In this document: piece after piece, positions 8,731 to 17,508 of the stretch
Layout: the number at the start of each line of letters is the position of its first letter
How positions within the stretch are numbered: the stretch's first letter is position 1
NCBI RefSeq assembly: GCF_000025965.1
Contig: NC_006513.1
Location: forward strand, 3,100,001-3,164,000
Direction of reading: 5' to 3'
Source of the DNA: Aromatoleum aromaticum EbN1
GTDB taxonomy: Bacteria > Pseudomonadota > Gammaproteobacteria > Burkholderiales > Rhodocyclaceae
DNA length: 64,000 nucleotides
Notes under the pieces: model-generated
What the model saw: only the letters and a program-made list of their open reading frames with translations
What the model was told of the DNA's origin: nothing
Database searches by the model: none
Program-made: the position numbers and the translations under genes

Positions 8731-8736
8731 TAGAAT
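8731..8736 (+). promoter_or_regulatory. possible outward -10 element in the IS21 right end
   Basis: TAGAAT at 8731-8736 lies downstream of TTGACC at 8705-8710, but the 20-base spacing is longer than ideal. If active it would transcribe out of the element into the Argonaute, pglZ and brxL. Low confidence. Confidence 0.25.
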
Positions 8737-8766
8737 CTGAACACCACGCTTCGCGCGCAGACCCCC

Positions 8767-8812
8767 CGGTCACGTTCGTCGGTGCAGGCGGTCACGTTCG
8801 TCGGAATGCGCA
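8767..8812. repeat. IS21 right end with two direct repeats
   Basis: CGGTCACGTTCGTCGG occurs at 8767-8782 and again at 8789-8804; the second copy is part of the terminal inverted repeat that ends in TGCGCA at 8807-8812. These match the left-end motifs in inverted orientation. Confidence 0.75.
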
Positions 8813-8819
8813 GCTGCGC
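8813..8819. repeat. right copy of the IS21 target-site duplication
   Basis: GCTGCGC, exact copy of 6049-6055, directly outside the right terminus. Confidence 0.85.
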
Positions 8820-8845
8820 TTGAGCTTGATCGCAAACTGGATGCC

Positions 8846-11029
8846 GTGCCGGTGTACTACTACCGGCTGACCTTCGATGACGATCATGAGGACATCAACC
8901 CCACACAGTTGACCCGCCGTGGCGCCCGCATGTTGAGCGGTGCCAATGGCTGGTGCGCGGTGACCGATGGCGAGCCCTTGCGGGTGTTGAGTCTTCGGCC
9001 CTTGAAGGTGCTCAGGCACGAATGGAATGGGATGTGTTGCACGGCGTCCGATGAGACCGCAGGCACGCTAAAGAGCGCCAACCCGAGCGAGCGGGAAGCG
9101 ATTCAGCGTTTGCTGAATCAGTGCCTGATGCAGGGTGCCAGAAAGCTCGCATACTCCAGCGATGGTGGTCTCGAGGCCGAGCAGGGTGCGGGGAATCTGG
9201 TCCGGCTGACCGCCTGCCAGCCTTCGGAGCGTGTAAGCGCGGGTGGCGATTATCTTGACGCATTTCAGAGCGTGACGCTGATTCCCGATGTGCTGCCCGA
9301 CGGCACCGCCTTGGTGGGGTTCGATGTAAGGCATCGCTTGCTGCCCCGGCCGCATCTGACCCTTGACTGGGTGATCCGAAAGCGGCCCGAGTGGATGGAG
9401 GGTATTCGGCGTGTCCGTCACCGGTATGTGTCCAACGGGCAGTACGGAACTGCCGAGTTGATTGGCATTGCGACTGGCCGGACGGCACTTTCCACCTTTC
9501 CGACACCGAAGGGTGAGGTCAGCTTGCTCGGCTATCACGAGAGCAAGGGCAATCTTCCGGAAGGCGAGCGGGAGGCAGTGGCGGCTTCGCATGTGGTGCA
9601 GGTGCGCTACGGCAGGGATACGCGTGCAAAGCCTATGGAGCACCTTGCGGCCTTGCTGCAGCCCATGTTCGGTTTCGACACACTGAGTCAGATCGACAGC
9701 CGTTTGCTGGAGCGGATTGCCCGCAGTCTGAAATGGCCGGTGGGGGAGCGCTTGAAGGCGGCAATCCGGCTGGTCAAGGGGCTGAAGGTCAGCGAACTGG
9801 ACGCATGTCTGCAGGCCGTTGAGGATACGCAGCGCTTTGCCCGCGATCTGAAGCCGGAGTTTCGGCTACTCTTTCGCGGTGCTGCGGTAGCAGACAGCGA
9901 AAGGGCGGTATTGCGCCACGGCGCCTACCAGGGGATGACGCGAAAGCTGGTTGTGCCCTTGGTCGTAGGGGGTACGGCCTTGGAGCAGGCGGTCGCTGTT
10001 CGCCACTTCGAGGCGGTCGAGCGCGTTTGTCGCCAGTGGCATTCCGATCTGCCGTCCTGGAAGACAGCGCCGCCTGCAGGGGATGCCGAAGCATTGAACC
10101 AGCGTCTTGCTCAGCGTAAGCCGGAGAACGCCTTGCTGCTGATTGGTCTGGGGCGGGGCGCGGACAAGCGGAAGATTCGTAACGTGGCTTACCGCTACGG
10201 ACTGGCGACGCAGTTCATGCGGCTCGATCACCCGCCGAGGACCTATCAGTCCACCTACTACAACAACCTGGCGGCCGGCGTGTTCAGCAAGGGGGGCGGC
10301 GTGCTGTGCGCGATTGACGACATGCCGGGCGAGACTGACCTCTTCATTGGTCTCGATCTGGGCGGTGTCAGCCAGCGGGCGCCCGGGCTTGCCTTCCTGT
10401 TTACCCGTGAGGGGGCACAACTGGGTTGGCAACTCGCCGAAGCGCAGCGTGGCGAGCGGGTTGAAGATGCCGTGTTGGGTGATCTGCTCGAGCGTAGTCT
10501 GCAAGCATATCGGCAGGTGCACTTGGGCGCGCTGCCGCGCAGGATTGCGCTGCACCGCGATGGGCGGCTATTCGAGTCGTTGGACGTGATTCGCAACTTC
10601 GAGCGCGACTACTCGGTACGGGTGGATGTTCTCGAAGTGGTGAAGAGCGGTTGTCCGCCTTTGTATCGACGCGGGGTCGTTGCGGAGAACAAGAAGGCGT
10701 TCCGCAATCCTGAGGTGGGTGACGCATTCGAACTCCCGGGGCTGGATGAGTTGATCATCGCCACCTACAGCGGTGAGGAACTCGGATCGAGCTGGGGAGA
10801 CAAGGTTACCGTGCGGCCGTTGCGCCTGCGCAAGCGTTACGGTGAAACGGATCTCCACACCCTCGCCAGACAGGTGGTGCTCTTGAGCCGCATACACGGG
10901 GCATCGCTTTACCGACATCCGCGACTGCCGGTGACGACGCACCATGCGGATCGTTTCGCAACGCTGCGGCAGGAGTGCAATCTGGATGACCTTTCCAAGA
11001 TGGACCGGCTGTGTCCCGTTTACCTTTGA
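8846..11029 (+). CDS. prokaryotic Argonaute (long type) with catalytic PIWI domain, 5' end displaced by IS21
   Basis: 727 residues from a GTG start; about 13-18 original N-terminal residues are cut off by the IS21 insertion. The C-terminal half is a PIWI domain with the four nuclease positions filled: D504 in FIGLDLGG, a Glu-finger candidate E537 or E540 in GERVED, D572 in LHRDGR and D702 in TTHHAD. The region before it (ALLLIGLGRG near residues 429-440) fits a MID domain, and the N-terminal part would hold the N and PAZ-like domains. Known relatives cut target nucleic acid using a short guide. The gene ends 33 bp before pglZ on the same strand, so it sits inside the BREX gene order. The remaining start has only a weak ribosome site, so expression after the insertion is uncertain. 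Confidence 0.85.
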   Translation: MPVYYYRLTFDDDHEDINPTQLTRRGARMLSGANGWCAVTDGEPLRVLSLRPLKVLRHEWNGMCCTASDETAGTLKSANPSEREAIQRLLNQCLMQGARKLAYSSDGGLEAEQGAGNLVRLTACQPSERVSAGGDYLDAFQSVTLIPDVLPDGTALVGFDVRHRLLPRPHLTLDWVIRKRPEWMEGIRRVRHRYVSNGQYGTAELIGIATGRTALSTFPTPKGEVSLLGYHESKGNLPEGEREAVAASHVVQVRYGRDTRAKPMEHLAALLQPMFGFDTLSQIDSRLLERIARSLKWPVGERLKAAIRLVKGLKVSELDACLQAVEDTQRFARDLKPEFRLLFRGAAVADSERAVLRHGAYQGMTRKLVVPLVVGGTALEQAVAVRHFEAVERVCRQWHSDLPSWKTAPPAGDAEALNQRLAQRKPENALLLIGLGRGADKRKIRNVAYRYGLATQFMRLDHPPRTYQSTYYNNLAAGVFSKGGGVLCAIDDMPGETDLFIGLDLGGVSQRAPGLAFLFTREGAQLGWQLAEAQRGERVEDAVLGDLLERSLQAYRQVHLGALPRRIALHRDGRLFESLDVIRNFERDYSVRVDVLEVVKSGCPPLYRRGVVAENKKAFRNPEVGDAFELPGLDELIIATYSGEELGSSWGDKVTVRPLRLRKRYGETDLHTLARQVVLLSRIHGASLYRHPRLPVTTHHADRFATLRQECNLDDLSKMDRLCPVYL

Positions 11030-11062
11030 GCGGGCCTGCGGGTTCGTGAATCTGGAGTCGTT

Positions 11063-13681
11063 TTGAGTCATCAACGCATCATCGAAGCCCTGCAGGCGCA
11101 GTTTGCGACTCAGCAGCTTTTGTTCTGGGACGATCCCGAAGGAGAGTTCTCCACTTGGGTCGATGGTCTGAGCCTGCACGGGGTCAAGATACTGCGGCTA
11201 GACCGCACCTCAGCCCTGCAGGTGAAGCTCGACGTCGAGCACTCACCTGGCACGCGCTGGCTGTTCTACCGCCCTGCAGCCGAACCCGATCCGGCGAAGG
11301 ACTGGCTCCTCGATCTGCGCCTGCGGGGTCGGGCGTTCCGTGCGGACTCGAACTCCATGCTGCTGGACGATCTGGGCCTGACGAGCCAGGCCCTGCGCCC
11401 GCATCTGAAGGCGCGCAGCAAGTTCCTGCGGGCCAAGGACCGCGTCGAAAAGCTGCGTCGACTGGTGACGCCGGGTGACGATGCCGAGGCGCTGGACCGC
11501 AAGATGCTGGCGGTGCTGGTGCGCTCGGAGCAGGCGGATTTCCAGACGATTCTTCTGCGCCTGTTGAGTTCGATGGTGCATGAGGGCGAGGCGGATCTGG
11601 CAGGCGAGCCGCGTGTTTGGCAGGACATTGTTGCCAACGAGCTGGATTCGGCGTTCTGGGCGCTTGCCTTGCAGACGCTTGGTTACGGTGCGGATGGCGT
11701 GGCGCCGGCCTTCACCTTGCGGGATCTGTTGTACCGGATCCTGGTGACGGATTTTTGCCGGTCCTTGTCCGGAAAGGCGCCGGAGTCGCTGCAGCATTTC
11801 GTGCTGCCGGATCGTATGCTGGCGGCCAACGCGTCGGTGTTCGCAGCGCGGTGGCGGACCGACATGGCGGCTTACGAAAGCTACAGTCTGCTGTCGGACG
11901 CCGTTGCCGGCGAGATTGCACTGGACGGCGTGCTGGGTGCGTTGCCAGGTGAGGCGCTGGCCGAGACCATGACCTTCGCGGCAGTGGAGCGCCGCATCCT
12001 GAAGAACCTGAAGGATCGCGTGCTGGCTGGCCCAGGCGCGAGCGACGAGGCGATGCAGGCGCTGATCGCGCGTCGCCGCGATGGCCATTGGGCGAGTCGG
12101 TTGATGGCGCAGAGCTCGAGCGAGAGCCGGGCGCTGGCGGCGTGCTACGACGCCATCGAGGCCGGAGCGGCGTTCTTCGCGCTGAAGGCGCGCTTCGACG
12201 CCGGCTTCAGCTTTGCCGGTGCGGAGGCGGCGCTGAAAGCTTACCAGTCCGAGCTGTTCCGCTTCGACCAGTTGTATCGACATTTCCATGAGGCAGCGGA
12301 GAAGGTCGAGCCGATGGGCTGGGCGGTGCTACACGAACTGCGCGCGCGCATCGAAGACACCTACACGGGCTGGTTCCTGCCGCAGTTCGGTACCATCTGG
12401 GCCAAGGTGATCGAGGGCGAGGGCGGCTTGCTGAGTCACTGGACGGTCGCCGGGATGCCGAACCAGCATCGCTTCTTCGACACCCAGGTGGCGCCGCTGC
12501 TGAAGGTGGGGGCCAAGCGGGTGTTCGTGGTGATTTCGGATGCCTTCCGTTTTGAAGCCGCCGAGGAGTTGGTGCAGCAGCTCAACAGCAAGAGCCGATT
12601 CAAGGCCGCACTGTCGTCGCAGCTGGGCGTGCTGCCGAGCTACACCACGCTCGGGATGGCGGCGCTGCTGCCGCATCACAGTCTGGCCTACAAGATCAAC
12701 AGCAACCTCGATGTGCTGGCCGACGGGCAGCCAGTGTCGACGCTGGAACAGCGAAACGCACATCTGGCGAAGTACGAGGGCCTGGCGATCAAGGCCGATG
12801 AGCTGCTGACCTTGGGGAAGGACAAGGGTAGGACGCTGGTGCGCGAGCGGCGGGTGATCTATGTGTATCACGACCATATCGATGCCCTGGGCGACAAGCA
12901 GGCCACCGAGGGGATGACGTTCCGCGCGGTGGACGAGGCCATAGGCCAGCTTTCGCAGCTGGTGAGCTTCATCATCAACAGCTTGAACGGCTCGACAGTG
13001 CTGGTCACTGCAGACCACGGTTTCATCTACCAGGAGGCGCCGCTGCTGGCTGCGGACAAGTCGGCGCTCGACGCGCAGCCCGAGGGCACCCTGAAGGCGA
13101 AGAAGCGCTACCTGCTCGGGCGCGGCATCGGCACTTCGCCCAAGGCATGGTGTGGCAACACGGCGCTGACGGCGGGCACGGCCCCGGAGGGTAGCCTGGA
13201 CTTCTGGGTGCCTAAGGGGGCGAGCCGTTTTCACTTTGCCGGCGGGGCGCGCTTCGTGCATGGCAGCGCGATGCCGCAGGAGATCGTGGTGCCGGTGATC
13301 ACGGTGCGCGAGAGCGAGTCCGACAAGGAGAAGGCGCGGCATGTGGAGTTCAGCCTGCTCGGCGCGTCGAACAAGGTCGTCACCAACACCCAGCGCTTCG
13401 AGTTCATCCAGACCGAGGCTGTCTCCGACAAGGTGCTGCCGCGCACGGTGGTGATCGCGCTGCGCGATGGCGACCGGCTGATCAGCAACGAGCAGACGCT
13501 GACCTTCGACAGCGCCTCGCAGCTGCTCGACGAGCGCAAGCGCTCGGTGTTCCTGACCGTGCTCGCGGGCACTTACGACAAGACGCACGACTATTGGCTG
13601 ACTGTGCGCGATGCCGCGATCAAGGTCGAAGTGCTGCGTGTGCCGCTGCGAGTCGACCTCGCCTTTACGAATGACTTTTGA
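11063..13681 (+). CDS. pglZ: BREX type 1 phosphatase-superfamily protein PglZ
   Basis: 872 residues, start TTG at 11063 with a ctggag site seven to eight bases upstream. The alkaline-phosphatase-superfamily PglZ domain is in the second half: VVISDAFRFEAAEEL with metal-ligand candidate D493, and VTADHGFIYQE with D651-H652. Length and motif order fit BREX-1 PglZ, a core BREX component needed for phage exclusion, with proposed metal-dependent hydrolase activity. It follows the Argonaute by 33 bp and is followed by brxL after 7 bp, so all three are probably one transcript. Confidence 0.93.
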   Translation: MSHQRIIEALQAQFATQQLLFWDDPEGEFSTWVDGLSLHGVKILRLDRTSALQVKLDVEHSPGTRWLFYRPAAEPDPAKDWLLDLRLRGRAFRADSNSMLLDDLGLTSQALRPHLKARSKFLRAKDRVEKLRRLVTPGDDAEALDRKMLAVLVRSEQADFQTILLRLLSSMVHEGEADLAGEPRVWQDIVANELDSAFWALALQTLGYGADGVAPAFTLRDLLYRILVTDFCRSLSGKAPESLQHFVLPDRMLAANASVFAARWRTDMAAYESYSLLSDAVAGEIALDGVLGALPGEALAETMTFAAVERRILKNLKDRVLAGPGASDEAMQALIARRRDGHWASRLMAQSSSESRALAACYDAIEAGAAFFALKARFDAGFSFAGAEAALKAYQSELFRFDQLYRHFHEAAEKVEPMGWAVLHELRARIEDTYTGWFLPQFGTIWAKVIEGEGGLLSHWTVAGMPNQHRFFDTQVAPLLKVGAKRVFVVISDAFRFEAAEELVQQLNSKSRFKAALSSQLGVLPSYTTLGMAALLPHHSLAYKINSNLDVLADGQPVSTLEQRNAHLAKYEGLAIKADELLTLGKDKGRTLVRERRVIYVYHDHIDALGDKQATEGMTFRAVDEAIGQLSQLVSFIINSLNGSTVLVTADHGFIYQEAPLLAADKSALDAQPEGTLKAKKRYLLGRGIGTSPKAWCGNTALTAGTAPEGSLDFWVPKGASRFHFAGGARFVHGSAMPQEIVVPVITVRESESDKEKARHVEFSLLGASNKVVTNTQRFEFIQTEAVSDKVLPRTVVIALRDGDRLISNEQTLTFDSASQLLDERKRSVFLTVLAGTYDKTHDYWLTVRDAAIKVEVLRVPLRVDLAFTNDF

Positions 13682-13688
13682 AACACAC

Positions 13689-15719
13689 ATGACCGAACCC
13701 GTGGATACGGCCCGACTCGATGGGCTCCTCAACGCGCACTTCGCCGGCAAAGTGGTCCGCAAGGACCTGACCAAGCTGATCAAGGAGGGCGCCAACGTCC
13801 CGGTGTATGTGCTCGAGTACCTGCTCGGGATGTACTGCGCATCGGACGACGAGGCGACGATCCAGAACGGGATGACGATGGTCAAGCGCATCCTGGCCGA
13901 GAACTACGTGCGGCCGGACGAGGCCGAGAAGATCAAGTCGAAGATCCGCGAGAGCGGAAGCTACAAGGTCATCGACAAGGTGACTGTGAAGCTCAACGAG
14001 AAGCGCGACGTCTACGAGGCGCTGCTTTCGAACCTTGGGGTAAAGAACGCCGAGGTTTCGGAAACTTTCGTGCGCCAGTTTGAAAAACTGCTCGTGGGCG
14101 GGATCTGGTGCATCGTCACACTGAACTATCGCTTTGAGGAGAACCAGCGCGGCTCGCCTTTCACGGTGACCGATCTCAAGCCGATCCAGATGCCCAACAT
14201 GGACATGGCTAGCCTGTTCGAGGGGCGGCGGGCTTTTACCGAGGATGAATGGATCGATGCGCTGATCCGCTCGACCGGCATGGAGCCGGGCTGCTTCAAG
14301 GATCGGGTGAAGTGGCACCTCCTCGCGCGGATGATTCCGCTGGTCGAGAACAACTACAACTTCTGCGAGCTGGGTCCGCGCGGCACGGGCAAGAGCCACA
14401 TCTACAAGGAGATCAGCCCGAACAGCATCCTGGTGTCGGGCGGGCAGACGACTGTCGCCAATCTCTTCTACAACATGAGCGCACGCAAGGTGGGGCTGAT
14501 TGGCCTGTGGGATACGGTCGCCTTCGATGAGGTGGCTGGCATCCACTTCAAGGACCACGACGGCGTGCAGATCATGAAGGATTACATGGCGTCCGGGTCC
14601 TTCAGCCGGGGCAGGGAGGCGATCAACGCCAATGCCTCGATGGTCTTTGTGGGCAACATCAACCAGAGCGTCGAATCCCTGGTGAAGACCAGCCATCTGC
14701 TCGCCCCGTTTCCCGAGGCCATGATCGACTCGGCCTTCTTCGACCGCTTCCATGCCTATGTGCCGGGCTGGGAGATCCCGAAGATGCGCCCGGAATTCTT
14801 TACCAACCAATACGGCCTGATCGTCGACTACCTGGCCGAGTACCTGCGCGAAATGCGCAAGCGCAACTTCGCCGACGCGATCGACAAGTGGTTCAAGCTG
14901 GGCAACAACCTCAATCAGCGAGATACGATAGCAGTGCGGCGGACGGTGTCAGGCTTGCTCAAACTGCTTTACCCGAATGGCGAGTACGACAAGGAGGCCG
15001 TGCGTCGCTGCCTCGAATATGCGCTGGAAGTACGCCGCAGGGTGAAGGAGCAGTTGAAGAAGATCGGCGGGATGGAGTTTTACGATGTGCATTTCAGCTA
15101 CATCGACCTGGAAGACAGCCAGGAGCGCTTCGTCACCGTGCCCGAGCAGTCAGGCGGTGCGCTTATTCCCGAGGGGCGGCTCAATCCCGGTACGCTGCAT
15201 ACGATCAGCCTGGGAGAGTCTGAAATGCCGGGTACCTACAGGGTGGAAGTCCAGGCCATTGCTGGTAACGGCAAGGCATCGGTCTCCGGTGTGGCACCGC
15301 GCGAAGCCGTGAAGGTGGCCTTCGATTATTTCAAGGCCAATGCAAGCCGGATCAGCGCTTCCATCAAACCGGGTGAGCACGACTTCCACCTGCATCTGCT
15401 GGAGCTGCAGCACACCGGAACGCCGAAGGCATTCACCCTCGCAGGACTGATCGCTTTGTGTTCTGCCGCGCTCGCCAAATCGATTCAGCCTCAAATGGTG
15501 GTGCTGGGCGATATGAGTCTTGGTGGTACCGTGGTCCAGGTCCGCAATCTGGCCGAGAGCCTTCAGGTGGCCTTTGATGCGGGTGCCAAGCGAATACTGT
15601 TGCCGATGTCGAGCGTGATCGACATTCCGACGGTTCCCGGTGAGCTCTTTGCAAAGTTCCAGACAAGTTTTTACTCGGACCCGGTGGATGCTGCATTCAA
15701 GGCGTTGGGCGTCGAGTAG
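13689..15719 (+). CDS. brxL: BREX AAA+ protein BrxL with Lon-like C-terminal domain
   Basis: 676 residues from the ATG at 13689 (MTEPVDTARLDGLL), chosen because an upstream extension would lie inside pglZ. The AAA+ core has Walker A GPRGTGKSH at residues 229-237 and a Walker-B-like FDEVAG near residue 279. The C-terminal part aligns by eye with the Lon protease domain (HLHLLELQHTGTPK...), but the positions of the catalytic Ser and Lys read Leu (L584, in TLAG) and Ala (A622, in NLAES). The protease is therefore probably inactive. BrxL is the usual last gene of type 1 BREX and forms ring-shaped DNA-binding assemblies. Confidence 0.93.
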   Translation: MTEPVDTARLDGLLNAHFAGKVVRKDLTKLIKEGANVPVYVLEYLLGMYCASDDEATIQNGMTMVKRILAENYVRPDEAEKIKSKIRESGSYKVIDKVTVKLNEKRDVYEALLSNLGVKNAEVSETFVRQFEKLLVGGIWCIVTLNYRFEENQRGSPFTVTDLKPIQMPNMDMASLFEGRRAFTEDEWIDALIRSTGMEPGCFKDRVKWHLLARMIPLVENNYNFCELGPRGTGKSHIYKEISPNSILVSGGQTTVANLFYNMSARKVGLIGLWDTVAFDEVAGIHFKDHDGVQIMKDYMASGSFSRGREAINANASMVFVGNINQSVESLVKTSHLLAPFPEAMIDSAFFDRFHAYVPGWEIPKMRPEFFTNQYGLIVDYLAEYLREMRKRNFADAIDKWFKLGNNLNQRDTIAVRRTVSGLLKLLYPNGEYDKEAVRRCLEYALEVRRRVKEQLKKIGGMEFYDVHFSYIDLEDSQERFVTVPEQSGGALIPEGRLNPGTLHTISLGESEMPGTYRVEVQAIAGNGKASVSGVAPREAVKVAFDYFKANASRISASIKPGEHDFHLHLLELQHTGTPKAFTLAGLIALCSAALAKSIQPQMVVLGDMSLGGTVVQVRNLAESLQVAFDAGAKRILLPMSSVIDIPTVPGELFAKFQTSFYSDPVDAAFKALGVE

Positions 15720-15761
15720 CTGGGCATGGCGATCATTGACATTTGCTAAATATTGATACCA

Positions 15762-15920
15762 ATGGATAACTATCGAAAGCTGAACCTGCTGAATCATCCT
15801 CTTGCCGGTAGCCTTTTTGAGGAAATGTGTTCGATGCGCCATCCGGCCGAAATCGACCCTGTCCTGATGCGTTACGGGATCGTCGGCCTGGCGTGTGCTG
15901 CCGGAGTCCCGAGTCGATGA
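15762..15920 (+). CDS. small ORF of unknown function after brxL
   Basis: 52 codons (MDNYRKLNLLNHPLAGSLFEEM...) ending in an ATGA overlap with the TrmB-like gene. No clear ribosome site and no domain recognised. The overlap is what one would expect of a coupled gene, but chance cannot be excluded. The rest of 15720-15916 shows no other gene. Confidence 0.3.
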   Translation: MDNYRKLNLLNHPLAGSLFEEMCSMRHPAEIDPVLMRYGIVGLACAAGVPSR

Positions 15921-16630
15921 GCTACGCCAATTCCCGCATTCCCGCGAGCGCCCAGTCCGGCATCCACGAGCAGCTCTTGCGTCGCGTCGAGCGCCATCTC
16001 GCCGAGCCGTTCCGTAAGCCTTATGCCGACTACAACCGGGCCGCTTTCGCCGCGAGCCTGGAACGGTGGAACGGAACGGCGCCGCTGATCCTGGACGCCG
16101 GCTGCGGCGTCGGACACAGCACGATCCAGCTGGCGCGCAGCTTTCCCGACCATTGGGTGATCGGCGTCGACCAGTCCGAGGACCGCCTGAGCCGGCGCAA
16201 GCCCTACCCGCAGGCGCTGTTGCCGACGAACATGGTGTTCGTGCGCGCCGATCTCGTCGACTACTGGAGACTGTGTTGCGATGCCGGCCTGACGCTTGCC
16301 CGCCACTACATCCTGTATCCGAACCCGTGGCCGAAGATCGGGCATCTGGCGCGGCGCTGGCACGCCCACCCGGTGTTCCCGTTCATCCCGCGGCTCGGCG
16401 GTGTGCTGGAGTGCCGCAGCAACTGGCACGTCTATATCGAGGAATTTGCGTGTGCGCTGGGGCGCGTGACCGGCCGGGAAATCATCCCGGAGGAATTCGA
16501 GGCGACGATACCGCTGACGCCTTTCGAGCGCAAATATCGGGACTCCGGCCAGCAGCTGTATCGCATCGTCTGCGACCTCGGCCCTGCAGCTTGCGTGCCG
16601 CTGCCCGAAGGCGCACCCTGCGTGCCTTGA
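15917..16630 (+). CDS. SAM-dependent methyltransferase, tRNA (guanine-N7) methyltransferase TrmB-like
   Basis: 237 residues from the ATG at 15917. A class I methyltransferase fold is shown by LDAGCGVGHSTIQLA (about residues 57-70) and VIGVDQSEDRL. LYPNPWPKIGHLARRW (about residues 136-150) corresponds to the N-F-P-D-P-W-P-K motif of TrmB, which makes m7G46 in tRNA. Differences from canonical TrmB (PNPWPKIGH rather than PDPWPKKRH) suggest a divergent paralogue, so substrate is inferred only. It is followed after 10 bp by the YecA-like gene and is the first housekeeping-type gene after the defence island. Confidence 0.7.
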   Translation: MSYANSRIPASAQSGIHEQLLRRVERHLAEPFRKPYADYNRAAFAASLERWNGTAPLILDAGCGVGHSTIQLARSFPDHWVIGVDQSEDRLSRRKPYPQALLPTNMVFVRADLVDYWRLCCDAGLTLARHYILYPNPWPKIGHLARRWHAHPVFPFIPRLGGVLECRSNWHVYIEEFACALGRVTGREIIPEEFEATIPLTPFERKYRDSGQQLYRIVCDLGPAACVPLPEGAPCVP

Positions 16631-16640
16631 CGGAGAAGCC

Positions 16641-17372
16641 ATGATGAATATCGAAGCAGCGCCCCAGGACGAAACGCCGAATTCCCATCTGCTCGACGAC
16701 GCCGAGTTCGAAGCCCTCGAAGAGCTGCTCACGTCCGACGCGGTGCCTGAAGACTGCATGGACCTGGAGATGCTCGACGGCTATCTCGTCGCGGTGCTCG
16801 CGTCGCCCCAGCGGATCGCACCCGAGCGGTGGCTGCCCGAAGTGTGGTCGGCGCATGGCGAGGACGCGTCGTTCGGTTCGGGAAGCCGGATGCAGCGGGC
16901 GATCGGGCTGGTGCGGCGCTATTACAACGAGCTGGCGACCACGATCGGCGAGCCCGAAGGATGGGAGCCTTTTTGCTACGCGGCCAGCGACGGCGATTCG
17001 TTGCGCATCGGCGAGGAATGGATCGAAGGCTTCGCCCAGGGGCTCGAGCTGTGGTCGGACGATTGGGACCGGGAAGTGCCCGAGGACGCGGCACAGGTCG
17101 TGCGGGATGCGATCGATACGATGATGGCGCCATGGGCCGACGAAGCTGCGGCTAGCGCGGCCGATGATGCCATGCGGCTGCAATGGCTGGAGATCGCCGT
17201 CACGAGCGTCGGGCAGATCATCGGGCAGTGGCGACCGCTCGGGCTCGCACCGGTCGAGCTGCTGTCGGTCGATGAGCCGGCTGCACCGGCACCGGCAAGT
17301 GCGGGGCGCAACGAGGCCTGTCCGTGCGGCAGCGGCAAGAAATACAAGAAATGCTGCGGCGCCCCGCGATGA
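16641..17372 (+). CDS. YecA/UPF0149-family protein with C-terminal SEC-C zinc motif
   Basis: 243 residues. The N-terminal two thirds (LLDDAEFEALEELL..., then the EMLDGYLVAVLASP segment) match the YecA/UPF0149 fold. The tail is a classical SEC-C motif, RNEACPCGSGKKYKKCCGAP, the metal-binding module also found at the end of SecA. Function is unknown; SEC-C modules usually mediate protein or ribosome contact. Probably co-transcribed with the TrmB-like gene. It ends 136 bp before a convergent gene, and no strong terminator is seen in the gap. Confidence 0.8.
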   Translation: MMNIEAAPQDETPNSHLLDDAEFEALEELLTSDAVPEDCMDLEMLDGYLVAVLASPQRIAPERWLPEVWSAHGEDASFGSGSRMQRAIGLVRRYYNELATTIGEPEGWEPFCYAASDGDSLRIGEEWIEGFAQGLELWSDDWDREVPEDAAQVVRDAIDTMMAPWADEAAASAADDAMRLQWLEIAVTSVGQIIGQWRPLGLAPVELLSVDEPAAPAPASAGRNEACPCGSGKKYKKCCGAPR

Positions 17373-17508
17373 CTGGCAGTTCGGCCTGTCCGGCGCCCCT
17401 GTCAAGGGCAGGGCGCGCGCCCGGCACGGCTTGCCGCTGTTGCAGTTCTGAAGCGGCTCGGCGTGCCGGCGCGCCGCGAGCGTCGGCTTCGGGGGCTTGC
17501 GGTTTCGA

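Larger units (their letters stand above)
6056..8812 (+). mobile_element. IS21-family insertion sequence, complete, inserted in the Argonaute gene
   Basis: The 2757-bp element carries istA and istB in the usual order. The left end TGCGGATTCCGAC and the reverse complement of the right end TGCGCATTCCGAC match, both followed by AACGTGACCGC, and the element begins TG and ends CA as in IS21. GCTGCGC occurs directly outside both ends (6049-6055 and 8813-8819), a 7-bp target duplication in the usual IS21 range. Both transposition genes look intact, so the element may still be mobile. Confidence 0.93.
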
